Source: Thiotrichales bacterium (GTDB lineage Bacteria; Pseudomonadota; Gammaproteobacteria; UWMA-0217). Taken from it: a stretch of DNA of 7,155 nt. Below, piece by piece: positions 1 through 5,638 of the stretch. Numbering within the stretch: the first letter of the stretch is position 1; each line of letters starts with the position of its first letter. The stretch covers positions 1 to 7,155 of the forward strand of contig JANTGD010000182.1 of assembly GCA_024763135.1 (NCBI GenBank), in the 5' to 3' direction. Position numbers and translations under genes: made by a program. The notes under the pieces are model-generated. The model did not search any database and was not told the DNA's origin. It saw only the letters and a list, made by a program, of their open reading frames with translations.

Positions 1-149
1 CAGACAGGACAACCCTTCGGGCGATTCTGTGATGCTACGCCTCGGTGTTGCAGTGCTTGCCAAGGACGCGGCCATTGCCTGCGCACTGCGCCTTGATACG
101 CAGCATCACAAAAGCGCTGAGTCCGTCATTTTAAACTGGACGAGGTACT
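1..149. repeat. Dispersed palindromic repeat, copy 1 (left edge cut by window)
   Basis: Bases 1-92 match 3159-3250 in the same orientation with 79 of 92 identical by manual alignment. The right end, 117-149, is the reverse complement of 3043-3075 with 31 of 33 identical. Within the copy, TGTGATGCTACG (28-39) pairs with CGCAGCATCACA (99-110), 11 of 12 positions, giving a long stem with the conserved GCAGTGCTTGCCAAGG block in the loop. After base 92 the sequence departs from copy 2: the 30-base arm present there at 3251-3280 is missing, and similarity resumes weakly at ACGCAG. No protein is encoded. It looks like a non-autonomous MITE- or REP-like element. The family is not one I can name, and the left boundary lies outside the window. 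Confidence 0.8.
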
Positions 150-582
150 AGACAGGATTTTGCCGACAGGCTTTCATCTCCTCCAGCAACCACTGCCCGG
201 TGGTATCGTTGCCGGTATAACCTGCGTACATGTAACCACAGTAGAAAAACGCCGGTACGGCCCCTCCTTCTTCACCGAGCGCATCCGCCATTTGAAAATA
301 AGCCGCAAGGTTTTTCTTGTTCTTGGAAACTTCGCGAAAATGTAATTTGATCCAAGGATATTTGGCAGGCAGGGTTTTGAGAAAATCCATTGCCACATGG
401 CAATGCGGACAATTGTAAGACCAATACATATAGAGGTGCACATTCACACCACCATCACTACTATGGCTGGTCCATTTGATATTGACCGGTGTAATGCGGG
501 GGTTAGTCTGGGCATCCACTTGAGCCACAGCAGGGATCGTCAGTGTCATCAAGGCTGACATCAGGAAAACAAGCACTTTCAT
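148..582 (-). CDS. Small exported thioredoxin-fold protein with CPHC active site
   Basis: This 144-residue protein begins with a clear type I signal peptide (hydrophobic residues 3-17, likely cleavage after AVA at residue 20), so it should act in the periplasm. The mature part of about 124 residues is one thioredoxin fold. The redox motif C58-P-H-C61 follows the beta strand HLYMYWSYN, and the cis-proline is P110 in GAVPAFFYCG. Two further cysteines, C115 and C139, are unusual. CPHC is the DsbA/DsbC-type dipeptide, typical of oxidising or isomerising thiol proteins, but the protein is too short for DsbA's helical insertion domain. The start is fixed by GGGAG seven bases upstream and by the signal peptide. 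The TAG stop straddles the end of a dispersed repeat, so the C-terminus may be truncated; related proteins, as I recall them, can carry a C-terminal CcdA-like membrane domain. Fold and export are secure; substrate is unknown. Confidence 0.87.
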   Translation of the reverse strand: MKVLVFLMSALMTLTIPAVAQVDAQTNPRITPVNIKWTSHSSDGGVNVHLYMYWSYNCPHCHVAMDFLKTLPAKYPWIKLHFREVSKNKKNLAAYFQMADALGEEGGAVPAFFYCGYMYAGYTGNDTTGQWLLEEMKACRQNPV

Positions 583-589
583 TGATACA

Positions 590-594
590 CTCCC
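590..594 (-). promoter_or_regulatory. Ribosome binding site for the CPHC protein
   Basis: On the minus strand GGGAG lies seven bases before the ATG at 580-582, a standard Shine-Dalgarno distance. It supports this start. Confidence 0.7.
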
Positions 595-645
595 ATCGGC
601 AAGACCTTCTTGGCCATTGCATAATTCTAGAGATCAGTTATTTAG

Positions 646-674
646 ATCATACACTTGCATTGTATTTATCACAA
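646..674 (-). promoter_or_regulatory. Sigma70-like promoter for the CPHC protein gene
   Basis: On the minus strand a -35 box TTGTGA (669-674, four of six consensus bases) and a -10 box TATGAT (646-651, five of six) are separated by exactly 17 bases. The surrounding 605-690 stretch is AT-rich. The predicted start of transcription near 639 gives a leader of about 57 bases. The gene is therefore probably transcribed on its own. No convincing regulator site is visible. Confidence 0.6.
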
Positions 675-1061
675 ATTACCTTAATATTTGACGCGCTCCC
701 CTCGGGAGACCATCAAGCGTTTTTTTCGCCACGCTGATGAGAAAAGGTCATGGGTGCCATATTCTGGCATTTGACAAGGCCAGAACCATGCCTTGAAGAA
801 CAGGTGATAAATCAGCACTTAACTGAGACAGCTCCTGAACGCGGCTTTAAACCTATTGGGTCACTGTTTTGAGCGACTACTCCGGGTCAGCCCGGCCGCA
901 ATCAATACGTTCAGATGTTAACGAGGGACGGGAATTTGAGTCACGCGAGCATGCAGATTCTTTAGGGTTAGATCACAGCAATGCGGACGATATTAGCCGA
1001 GTGGTTTTGTATGGCGCATGAATGGTGCTTACATACCCCGCCTATATGTCACCTAAACCGC
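675..1061. other. Gene-free intergenic region with short inverted repeats
   Basis: No reading frame here has protein-like composition or a usable start. Three small inverted repeats occur: CATCAAGCG/CGCTGATG (711-719 and 732-739, one bulged base, seven Ts in the loop), TTCTGGC/GCCAGAA (762-768 and 779-785) and CCGGG/CCCGG (882-886 and 891-895). None is followed by a T-run in the direction needed to end the acyl-CoA synthetase transcript, so no terminator is called. The rest shows nothing I can interpret. Confidence 0.5.
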
Positions 1062-2873
1062 TCAAACGGTATACAATGCATCGATTTGAGGGGCAAAGCG
1101 TTTCAGGATCTGAGGTCGCTTCATCTTCAACGTCGGTGTCAACAACCCGTCATCAATGGTCCAGGGCTCCAAGGTTAACAATGCACGCCGAATCTGCGCA
1201 TAGCCCGGAAAATGAACGAGTTGCGCAGCGACCCTGGATAACACGGCTTTTTCCACAAACCGTTGCCTCAAACTCTCTTCGTCGAAGGGATCTACCCCGA
1301 GCTCCTCTGCAAGGGCTTCCCACCCACTGCGCGACAGAACGAGCAATGCTGAGAGGAATGGTTTGGCTTCTCCAATGACCATGACCTGCTCAAACAAAGG
1401 ATCCATGGCAATCGCCATTTCCATATCCGCGGGCGGAATTTTTTCACCATTGGCTAGAACAATAATCTCCTTCAGGCGCCCTGTAATATAGAGATGTCCA
1501 TCGGCCTCCATGCGAGCCTGATCGCCCGAATGCAGCCACCCATCCGAGTCGACGACTGCTGCTGTTGCTGCCTCGTTTTGCCAATAGCCCAGCATAATAT
1601 TTGGTCCACGCGCCAACAGCTCATCCTGCGCACCAATTTTAACTTCGACACCCGGCACAGCCACCCCGATGCTTTCGGGCACATTGTCTTCGGGACGATT
1701 GACCGCGATGACCGGACTGGCTTCTGTGAGCCCGTAGCCTTGTACGATCGGCAACCCCAACGCAATAAACGTTTTCGCAATTTCCGGGGGCATGGCCGCC
1801 CCACCGCAGATGGCATAGCGTAATTGTCCACCAAGGCCATGGCGCACTTTTTTCGCTACCAGCTGATCCAACACTGGCCACAGCATAAACGCGAGCCTCC
1901 AGGACGCCCTCCCCTGAGCATATTGAAATCGCGCCCAACCGAGTTTAATGGCGGCCTTAAACAATGATTGCTTCCACTGCGGTTGTTTGTTTAAACCCGC
2001 CATTATCTTGAGATAAACCCGTTCGTAGATTCGCGGCACCGATATCAGCATCGTTGGGCGATGGATCTTAAGATCCTCGGCCAATTGTTGCACGCTGCGA
2101 GAGAATGCAACCTCCGCACCGAGCATCATCGGAAAATAATAGCCTGCAGTGCGTTCAAGCATGTGCGACAAGGGAAGAAAGGATACAAAAACTTCACGTG
2201 ACCCAAACGTGCCACAATGTGCTGCTGCCCAGGCATTACTCAAAATATTGTGGTGGCTGAGCATCACACCTTTGGGGCGGCCGGTGGTACCCGATGTATA
2301 AACAATTGTGGCTAAATCATGAGGGTTACCTGCGTGCGTGACCAACTCGCCCTGTAGTCCAAAAATCCAGTCGCTGAGTGATTCCAGCCGCGTCTCTTCA
2401 GGGCCATCCTCTTCTTCAATAGAGTTTACGCTCACAATACGTTGCAAGCCCTCCAGCTTCCCGGATACGCGTTGCAACCGCTGCCACTGTCTTTTACCCT
2501 CAACCAGAAGCAGCTTGACTTGGGCATGCTCAAGAATATACGCGGCATTTTCAGGCCGATCGTCCGTATACAGCGGCACAACCACCAAGCCCAGTCCATG
2601 GGCTGCCTGATCGAAGACCACCCATTCCCGCGAATTGCGCAACATGATGCCCACATGCTCACCCGGCTTCAGCCCTTCCTTGAGGAGCGCTTTCTGCCAC
2701 CGCCCCACTTCGAGTGCCATGGCCCGCCATGTTGTCTGTTGCCAGGCATTGGCGGCAATATCGTAGTGATGATAAGCCGTCTCATCCGCGCTGCGCACAA
2801 TTCGTTCACGAAATAGCCCCGCGAGTGTTACCGCTGTTTCTGGAGTAATGATTTCACTGTTTTGCTCTGCCAT
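1062..2873 (-). CDS. Long-chain fatty-acid--CoA ligase (AMP-forming, FAA1/COG1022 type)
   Basis: This enzyme activates a fatty acid with ATP to an acyl-adenylate and then transfers it to coenzyme A, yielding acyl-CoA, AMP and pyrophosphate. The 603-residue protein shows the motifs of the adenylate-forming superfamily in order: the P-loop YTSGTTGRPKG at 192-202, GYGLTE at 379-384, GWLHSGD at 445-451, the hinge GRLKEII at 465-471 followed by NGEKIPP, and the C-terminal LTPTLKMKR at 578-586 holding the expected catalytic lysine. Length and the LTPT ending fit the long-chain FAA1/FadD15 group rather than acetyl-CoA synthetases. There is no signal peptide; it is probably cytoplasmic or peripheral to the membrane. 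The frame stays open to a TTG at 2937-2939, but ATG at 2871-2873 is preferred because the upstream 22 codons read through a homopolymer and a hairpin. The Shine-Dalgarno is weak (GGG, four bases upstream). Chain-length preference cannot be read from the sequence. Confidence 0.95.
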   Translation of the reverse strand: MAEQNSEIITPETAVTLAGLFRERIVRSADETAYHHYDIAANAWQQTTWRAMALEVGRWQKALLKEGLKPGEHVGIMLRNSREWVVFDQAAHGLGLVVVPLYTDDRPENAAYILEHAQVKLLLVEGKRQWQRLQRVSGKLEGLQRIVSVNSIEEEDGPEETRLESLSDWIFGLQGELVTHAGNPHDLATIVYTSGTTGRPKGVMLSHHNILSNAWAAAHCGTFGSREVFVSFLPLSHMLERTAGYYFPMMLGAEVAFSRSVQQLAEDLKIHRPTMLISVPRIYERVYLKIMAGLNKQPQWKQSLFKAAIKLGWARFQYAQGRASWRLAFMLWPVLDQLVAKKVRHGLGGQLRYAICGGAAMPPEIAKTFIALGLPIVQGYGLTEASPVIAVNRPEDNVPESIGVAVPGVEVKIGAQDELLARGPNIMLGYWQNEAATAAVVDSDGWLHSGDQARMEADGHLYITGRLKEIIVLANGEKIPPADMEMAIAMDPLFEQVMVIGEAKPFLSALLVLSRSGWEALAEELGVDPFDEESLRQRFVEKAVLSRVAAQLVHFPGYAQIRRALLTLEPWTIDDGLLTPTLKMKRPQILKRFAPQIDALYTV

Positions 2874-2880
2874 AAGACCC

Positions 2881-2890
2881 AAAAAAAAAA
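2881..2890 (-). repeat. Ten-base homopolymer in the acyl-CoA synthetase leader
   Basis: There are ten consecutive A on the plus strand, T on the coding strand, beginning seven bases upstream of the chosen ATG and directly next to the weak GGG Shine-Dalgarno. Such tracts are prone to slipped-strand length change. The tract lies outside the coding region if the ATG at 2873 is right. Confidence 0.6.
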
Positions 2891-2906
2891 GTGATCCTTG
2901 GTTAAC

Positions 2907-2939
2907 TTGGCGCGTCCTCAAGTCCTGCTGAGGTGCCAA
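2907..2939 (-). promoter_or_regulatory. Stem-loop in the acyl-CoA synthetase 5' leader
   Basis: An outer stem TTGGC (2907-2911) with GCCAA (2935-2939) encloses an inner stem CCTCA (2916-2920) with TGAGG (2929-2933). In the minus-strand transcript the hairpin is followed 16 bases later by a run of ten U just before the start codon. The gap is too long for a textbook terminator, but the hairpin could influence transcript stability or translation. No regulator is implied by the sequence. Confidence 0.35.
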
Positions 2940-2990
2940 ACTGAAAGTTGCTCAAAATTGTGTATGGGGATAAACGCAAATTAATACACC

Positions 2991-3075
2991 TGGAGCATTT
3001 TGCTTGACTGGACCGAATACGGCGCCTGCCTAATTTGGGCCGAGTACATCGTCCAGTTTAAAATGAAGGACTCAG
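2991..3075. repeat. Imperfect inverted repeat at the outer edge of repeat copy 2
   Basis: ATTTTGCTTGACTGGACCGA around 2997-3016 resembles the reverse complement of 3043-3067; the perfect core is ACTGGAC (3006-3012) against GTCCAGT (3051-3057). It looks like a second, degraded repeat end facing the intact one, with about 20 bases between them. It could be a relic of another copy or the stem of a hairpin. Confidence 0.4.
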
Positions 3076-3330
3076 TTGTCCTGTCTGCAGTTCTGGGTAG
3101 GCGCACTTCGCAGGGAATAGTTGTTCCCTTCCCAAGGCGTGCAACTACAGTAGAGACGCAGACAGGGTAACCCTTCGGGTGCTTCCGTGATGCCGCGCCT
3201 GTGTGTCGCAGTGCTTGCCAAGGACCGGGCCATTGCCTGCGCATTGCGCCGGGAATGGCCCGGTCCTTTCCAAGCACTGCAACGCAGTATTGGGCCATTT
3301 GCGGGGCTCCCGAAGGGCCAGCCCACAAAT
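3043..3330. repeat. Dispersed palindromic repeat, copy 2 (right boundary uncertain)
   Basis: The left end, 3043-3075 (AGTAC then GTCCAGTTTAAAATGA and GGACTCAG), matches the inverted right end of copy 1 at 31 of 33 positions. A core flanked by the inverted repeat TTGTCCTGTCTGC (3076-3088) and GCAGACAGGGTAA (3158-3170) follows, with a central small hairpin AGGGAA/TTCCCT at 3112-3129. Bases 3159-3250 align with window bases 1-92. The right half folds back on the left: CCCTTCGGGTGCTTCCG (3171-3187) mirrors GCGGGGCTCCCGAAGGG (3301-3317), enclosing the main hairpin. No intact 33-bp end is found on the right before the next gene's stop at 3349, so that side may be lost. No protein is encoded. Confidence 0.78.
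3208..3280. repeat. Long hairpin inside repeat copy 2 (30-base arms)
   Basis: Left arm 3208-3237 begins GCAGTGCTTGCCAAGG and right arm 3251-3280 ends CTTTCCAAGCACTGC; they are complementary at 27 of 30 positions around the 13-base loop 3238-3250. The GC-rich centre GGACCGGGCCATT pairs without mismatch. Lying just beyond the stop of the disulfide oxidoreductase gene, it could block 3' exonucleases or act as a bidirectional barrier, but there is no U-run to make a standard terminator. Confidence 0.8.
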
Positions 3331-3348
3331 CAGCGGGGTAAGCAGCAG

Positions 3349-3870
3349 TCAACTAATTAGCTTCAGCATCCATAACCGCAGGCGCATGCCCAGGCTTGTG
3401 GTGTAGCCCATTTCTTTAAAACGAATCCTGCCGTTTTCATCAATGAAAAAACTTGCGGGTACACCGCGGACACCAAACTGGTCAGCCAATGTACCCGATT
3501 CATCCGCGATGGTGCGCCAATTGCGCCCCTTCTCATGCAGATAGGCAGCAATTTCATCCGGCGTTCCGGATTGCATTGCGATGGTCAGCACGGGCCAATC
3601 CTTGGAAACTGCATCAACCGCACCGGCTTCCAGTTTACACACCCGGCACCAGGTAGCCCAAAAATGTATCAATAGGGGCTGCCCCTGGTATGTTGCCGGC
3701 GACACTGTCTCTCCCTGCAAATCTCTGGCCTGAAACTCCGGTAGTGGTCCTTCCAACATATCGCCTTGCATATAGCTACGCAGCGCAAAGTAAAGCGCAA
3801 TTAAAATAACTATTTCAGCCAGAATCACCGGCCAGCGGCGAGTCGCATTTTTATTCCGTTTTAAGAACAT
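3349..3870 (-). CDS. Membrane-anchored ScsD/TlpA-like protein disulfide oxidoreductase
   Basis: This 173-residue protein has a short basic N-terminus (KRNKNATRR), one membrane segment at about residues 14-30, and a periplasmic thioredoxin fold of the TlpA/ResA class. The redox motif W74-C75-R-V-C78 lies in HFWATWCRVCKLEAGAV, the cis-proline is P138 in GVRGVPASFFIDENG, and the C-terminus GYTTSLGMRLRLW resembles ScsD and related protein disulfide oxidoreductases. Such proteins exchange disulfides with envelope partners and are linked to copper tolerance or cytochrome c maturation; which applies here is unknown. A GTG at 3874-3876 in the same frame could start, but ATG at 3868-3870 has GAGG nine bases upstream and is preferred. 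No scsABC or ccm genes are in the window. The stop is followed at once by the dispersed repeat, and 475 bases separate it from the acyl-CoA synthetase, so an operon is unlikely. Confidence 0.87.
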   Translation of the reverse strand: MFLKRNKNATRRWPVILAEIVILIALYFALRSYMQGDMLEGPLPEFQARDLQGETVSPATYQGQPLLIHFWATWCRVCKLEAGAVDAVSKDWPVLTIAMQSGTPDEIAAYLHEKGRNWRTIADESGTLADQFGVRGVPASFFIDENGRIRFKEMGYTTSLGMRLRLWMLKLIS

Positions 3871-3879
3871 GGGCACCTA

Positions 3880-3883
3880 CCTC
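3880..3883 (-). promoter_or_regulatory. Ribosome binding site deciding the start of the ScsD-like gene
   Basis: GAGG on the minus strand lies nine bases before the ATG at 3868-3870 but only three before the in-frame GTG at 3874-3876, which favours the ATG. A second candidate, AGGTG at 3874-3878, overlaps that GTG and is close to the ATG. Confidence 0.55.
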
Positions 3884-4359
3884 GTGGGCCACGCGGTGAA
3901 AAGATCCGGAGTGTAGCAAGGCTTGGCATGGCGCTCATCATTGTGTTTAGAAAAACAACGTAACTTGGCGCCTGTCCGCCAAAAAGGGCCGTGGCGAGGG
4001 GGAGTCATTTGGAGACCATGTTTTTGCTGATTTGCGACGAACAGTGACGCATCTTCAACAAATACGAGCGGAGAAATGGGGCAAAAGGACTTTTCCACAG
4101 AAGGCCATCTACTCCCGGACAGGTTCCAAGTACAAACTGGCAAAAATACTCATGCCATTTGTAAAGCGCCAAAACCATTCTTTTCGGCAATGTCGGGCGC
4201 AGCCCGACAAGCTGGTCGGTTTATTTCCCCTTCGTCCGCCCTGCGGACACGGTATGCCGACTCGATCAATCGGCCAGGGCGGAGAAATGGATTGAAAACC
4301 ACAGCGCTCGCTGCAGCGCCTATCCTCGGCCAGATCCTGGCTAAACCCACCCGGATGCC
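3884..4359. other. Divergent intergenic region rich in short hairpins
   Basis: No convincing gene is present; open frames on both strands have no recognisable motif and overlap one another. Perfect inverted repeats include TTGGCG/CGCCAA (3965-3970 and 3977-3982), TGTCGGGCGCAGCCCGACA (4191-4209), GTCCGCCCTGCGGAC (4234-4248) and GCCGA/TCGGC (4256-4260 and 4270-4274). The last three sit within 84 bases and resemble a REP-type cluster. The 12-mer GCGGAGAAATGG occurs twice, at 4068-4079 and 4279-4290. The promoter of the minus-strand ScsD-like gene must lie here, but I could not pick one with confidence. Confidence 0.5.
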
Positions 4360-4388
4360 TTGAAAAGCGCAAGACAAAACAGCATAGT
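4360..4388 (+). promoter_or_regulatory. Sigma70-like promoter for nadA
   Basis: A -35 box TTGAAA (4360-4365, five of six consensus bases) and a -10 box CATAGT (4383-4388, four of six) are 17 bases apart. Transcription would start near 4395, leaving a leader of about 20 bases. No good Shine-Dalgarno precedes the ATG; AGGA at 4391-4394 is 21 bases away. No NadR or NrtR operator is recognised. Confidence 0.55.
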
Positions 4389-4415
4389 CTAGGATTCCCT
4401 ACATCGATTCATACC

Positions 4416-5480
4416 ATGAACGCAGAAGTCAAGATCTCGCCCCTGACCTTCCCCGTGGCCAATGTACCAAGTACCGCGTCGATTACCGGACGCGCGCCTG
4501 TACACAGCCCCGAAGAAAGACAAGCACTCATTGATGAAATCAAAGCCGAATTACGGCGTCAGGATGCAGTCCTGGTCGCGCACTACTACACTAGCGCCGA
4601 CCTGCAGATGATCGCTGAAGAAACCGGTGGCTACATTTCGGATTCTCTCGATATGGCGCGATTCGGTAATGAGCATTCCGCCAGTACACTGGTGGTCGCG
4701 GGCGTTCGATTTATGGGTGAAACCGCAAAAATACTGAATCCGGAAAAGCGCGTGCTCATGCCGACGCTGGAGGCCGAATGTTCCTTGGATCTGGGATGCC
4801 CGGCAGAACCGTTCACCCGTTTTTGCGACGAAAATCCCGAGCGTACCGTAGTGGTTTACGCCAATACCAGCGCCGCAGTGAAAGCGCGCGCCGATTACGT
4901 CGTCACTTCCAGTATCGCGGTAAAACTCGTTGATCATCTGGATGCCGAAGGACATAAGATTCTTTGGGCTCCCGACAAATATCTGGGGAGTTATGTACAA
5001 AAAGTCACCGGAGCCGATATGTTGTTGTGGAATGGCGCTTGCGTCGTCCACGAAGAATTTAAGGCCCGAGCCTTAGGTCAGCTGGTGGCGGAGTATCCCG
5101 ACGCTGCAGTGCTCGCGCATCCCGAATCCCCGGAGGCAGTCCTGCAACTTGCCGATGTCATTGGATCGACGACACAACTCATTAAAGCAGCAAAAACACT
5201 GCCTCATCAGGAGATGATCGTCGCGACCGATAAAGGCATCTTTTATAAAATGCAACAAGCGGCTCCGAACAAAACACTCATTGAGGCACCGACAGGTGGG
5301 GCAGGAGCGACTTGTCGCAGTTGTGCCCACTGCCCGTGGATGGCGATGAATACCCTGGACAACCTACTCGAAACTCTTAGAACCGGGCGTAACGAAATCC
5401 TCGTTGATGAAACGGTACGGATCAAAGCACTCAGATCGACCCAAAGAATGCTTGATTTTGCCAAAACCCTCACCGATTAA
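4416..5480 (+). CDS. nadA: Quinolinate synthase NadA
   Basis: NadA condenses iminoaspartate, made by L-aspartate oxidase, with dihydroxyacetone phosphate to give quinolinate, the first pyridine of de novo NAD synthesis, using an oxygen-sensitive [4Fe-4S] cluster in the cytoplasm. The 354-residue protein shows the family landmarks: AHYYT at 55-59, SDSLDMAR at 75-82, GVRFMGETAKILNP at 96-109, AECSLDLGCP at 120-129, NGACVVHEEF at 206-215, AHPESP at 234-239, ATDKGIF at 270-276 and CRSCAHCPWM at 300-309. The expected cluster ligands are C122, C209 and C306, each offset by nine from E. coli C113, C200 and C297; C300 and C303 complete the CxxCxxC seen in this subgroup. The length is close to E. coli NadA (347). 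The start has a weak ribosome site, but no better in-frame start exists near the conserved N-terminus. NadB and NadC are not in the window, so the gene stands alone under its own promoter. Confidence 0.98.
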   Translation: MNAEVKISPLTFPVANVPSTASITGRAPVHSPEERQALIDEIKAELRRQDAVLVAHYYTSADLQMIAEETGGYISDSLDMARFGNEHSASTLVVAGVRFMGETAKILNPEKRVLMPTLEAECSLDLGCPAEPFTRFCDENPERTVVVYANTSAAVKARADYVVTSSIAVKLVDHLDAEGHKILWAPDKYLGSYVQKVTGADMLLWNGACVVHEEFKARALGQLVAEYPDAAVLAHPESPEAVLQLADVIGSTTQLIKAAKTLPHQEMIVATDKGIFYKMQQAAPNKTLIEAPTGGAGATCRSCAHCPWMAMNTLDNLLETLRTGRNEILVDETVRIKALRSTQRMLDFAKTLTD

Positions 5481-5593
5481 CAGGCCATACCTTGCCCCGG
5501 GACCTCTGGTGGGCTCTGGATGAGGCTTTACTATGGATTGTGTGATACACATGGTTGGGATTGATGAGCCAACATTTCACCATATCAAGCCTA

Positions 5594-5620
5594 TTGATTG
5601 TAATCGATACGTGCAATCAA
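5594..5620 (+). promoter_or_regulatory. Candidate operator: perfect 7-bp inverted repeat
   Basis: TTGATTG (5594-5600) and CAATCAA (5614-5620) are exact reverse complements with a 13-base spacer, so half-site centres are 20 bases apart, about two helical turns. The right half-site overlaps the position a -35 element would take for the TATAAT box at 5633. This geometry fits a dimeric repressor site for the downstream gene, but no regulator is identified. Confidence 0.4.
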
Positions 5621-5632
5621 ATAGTTAAGCGC

Positions 5633-5638
5633 TATAAT
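5633..5638 (+). promoter_or_regulatory. Probable -10 element for the orphan coiled-coil-like gene
   Basis: A perfect TATAAT lies in AT-rich sequence 132 bases before the chosen ATG. The -35 region at 5609-5616 is poor (for example GTGCAA at 5611-5616 with 16-base spacing), so the promoter may be weak or need an activator. The long leader 5645-5769 holds no structure I can name. Confidence 0.4.

Noticed and set aside
1022..1378. Open frame of 118 codons on the plus strand at the 3' end of the acyl-CoA synthetase
   Set aside because: Most of it is antisense to the conserved C-terminal domain of that enzyme, and it has no recognisable features.
2871..2939. Upstream TTG start for the acyl-CoA synthetase adding 22 residues
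   Set aside because: The extension is encoded by a hairpin and a ten-base homopolymer, lacks a ribosome site, and the family normally starts near the ATG at 2873.
3076..3280. Repeat considered as an integron attC site
   Set aside because: The fold and length are superficially similar, but the paired GTTRRRY and RYYYAAC core sites in attC spacing are absent, and the neighbours are not gene cassettes.
1..3330. Repeats considered as a CRISPR array
   Set aside because: There are only two diverged, long copies more than 3 kb apart, with no short regular repeats or spacers and no cas genes.
2981..3352. Open frame of 123 codons across repeat copy 2 on the minus strand
   Set aside because: The sequence is explained by palindromic repeat structure; the translation has no family signature and the frame is interrupted in copy 1.
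4032..4363. Overlapping open frames of 87 and 95 codons upstream of nadA
   Set aside because: Several frames on both strands are open at once across the hairpin cluster. None has a convincing start, motif or protein-like composition.
4551..5051. Long open frame of 166 codons antisense to nadA
   Set aside because: It lies wholly inside the unmistakable NadA coding region, has no motif and no ribosome site, and is best explained as a codon-bias shadow.
5538..5552. TGTGT/ACACA dyad after nadA considered as a CRP site
   Set aside because: The spacing (three bases) does not match TGTGA-N6-TCACA, and it is far from the next promoter. It is a short chance hairpin.
5481..5560. Search for a rho-independent terminator after nadA
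   Set aside because: GC-rich words are present but no stem followed by a T-run on the plus strand was found.
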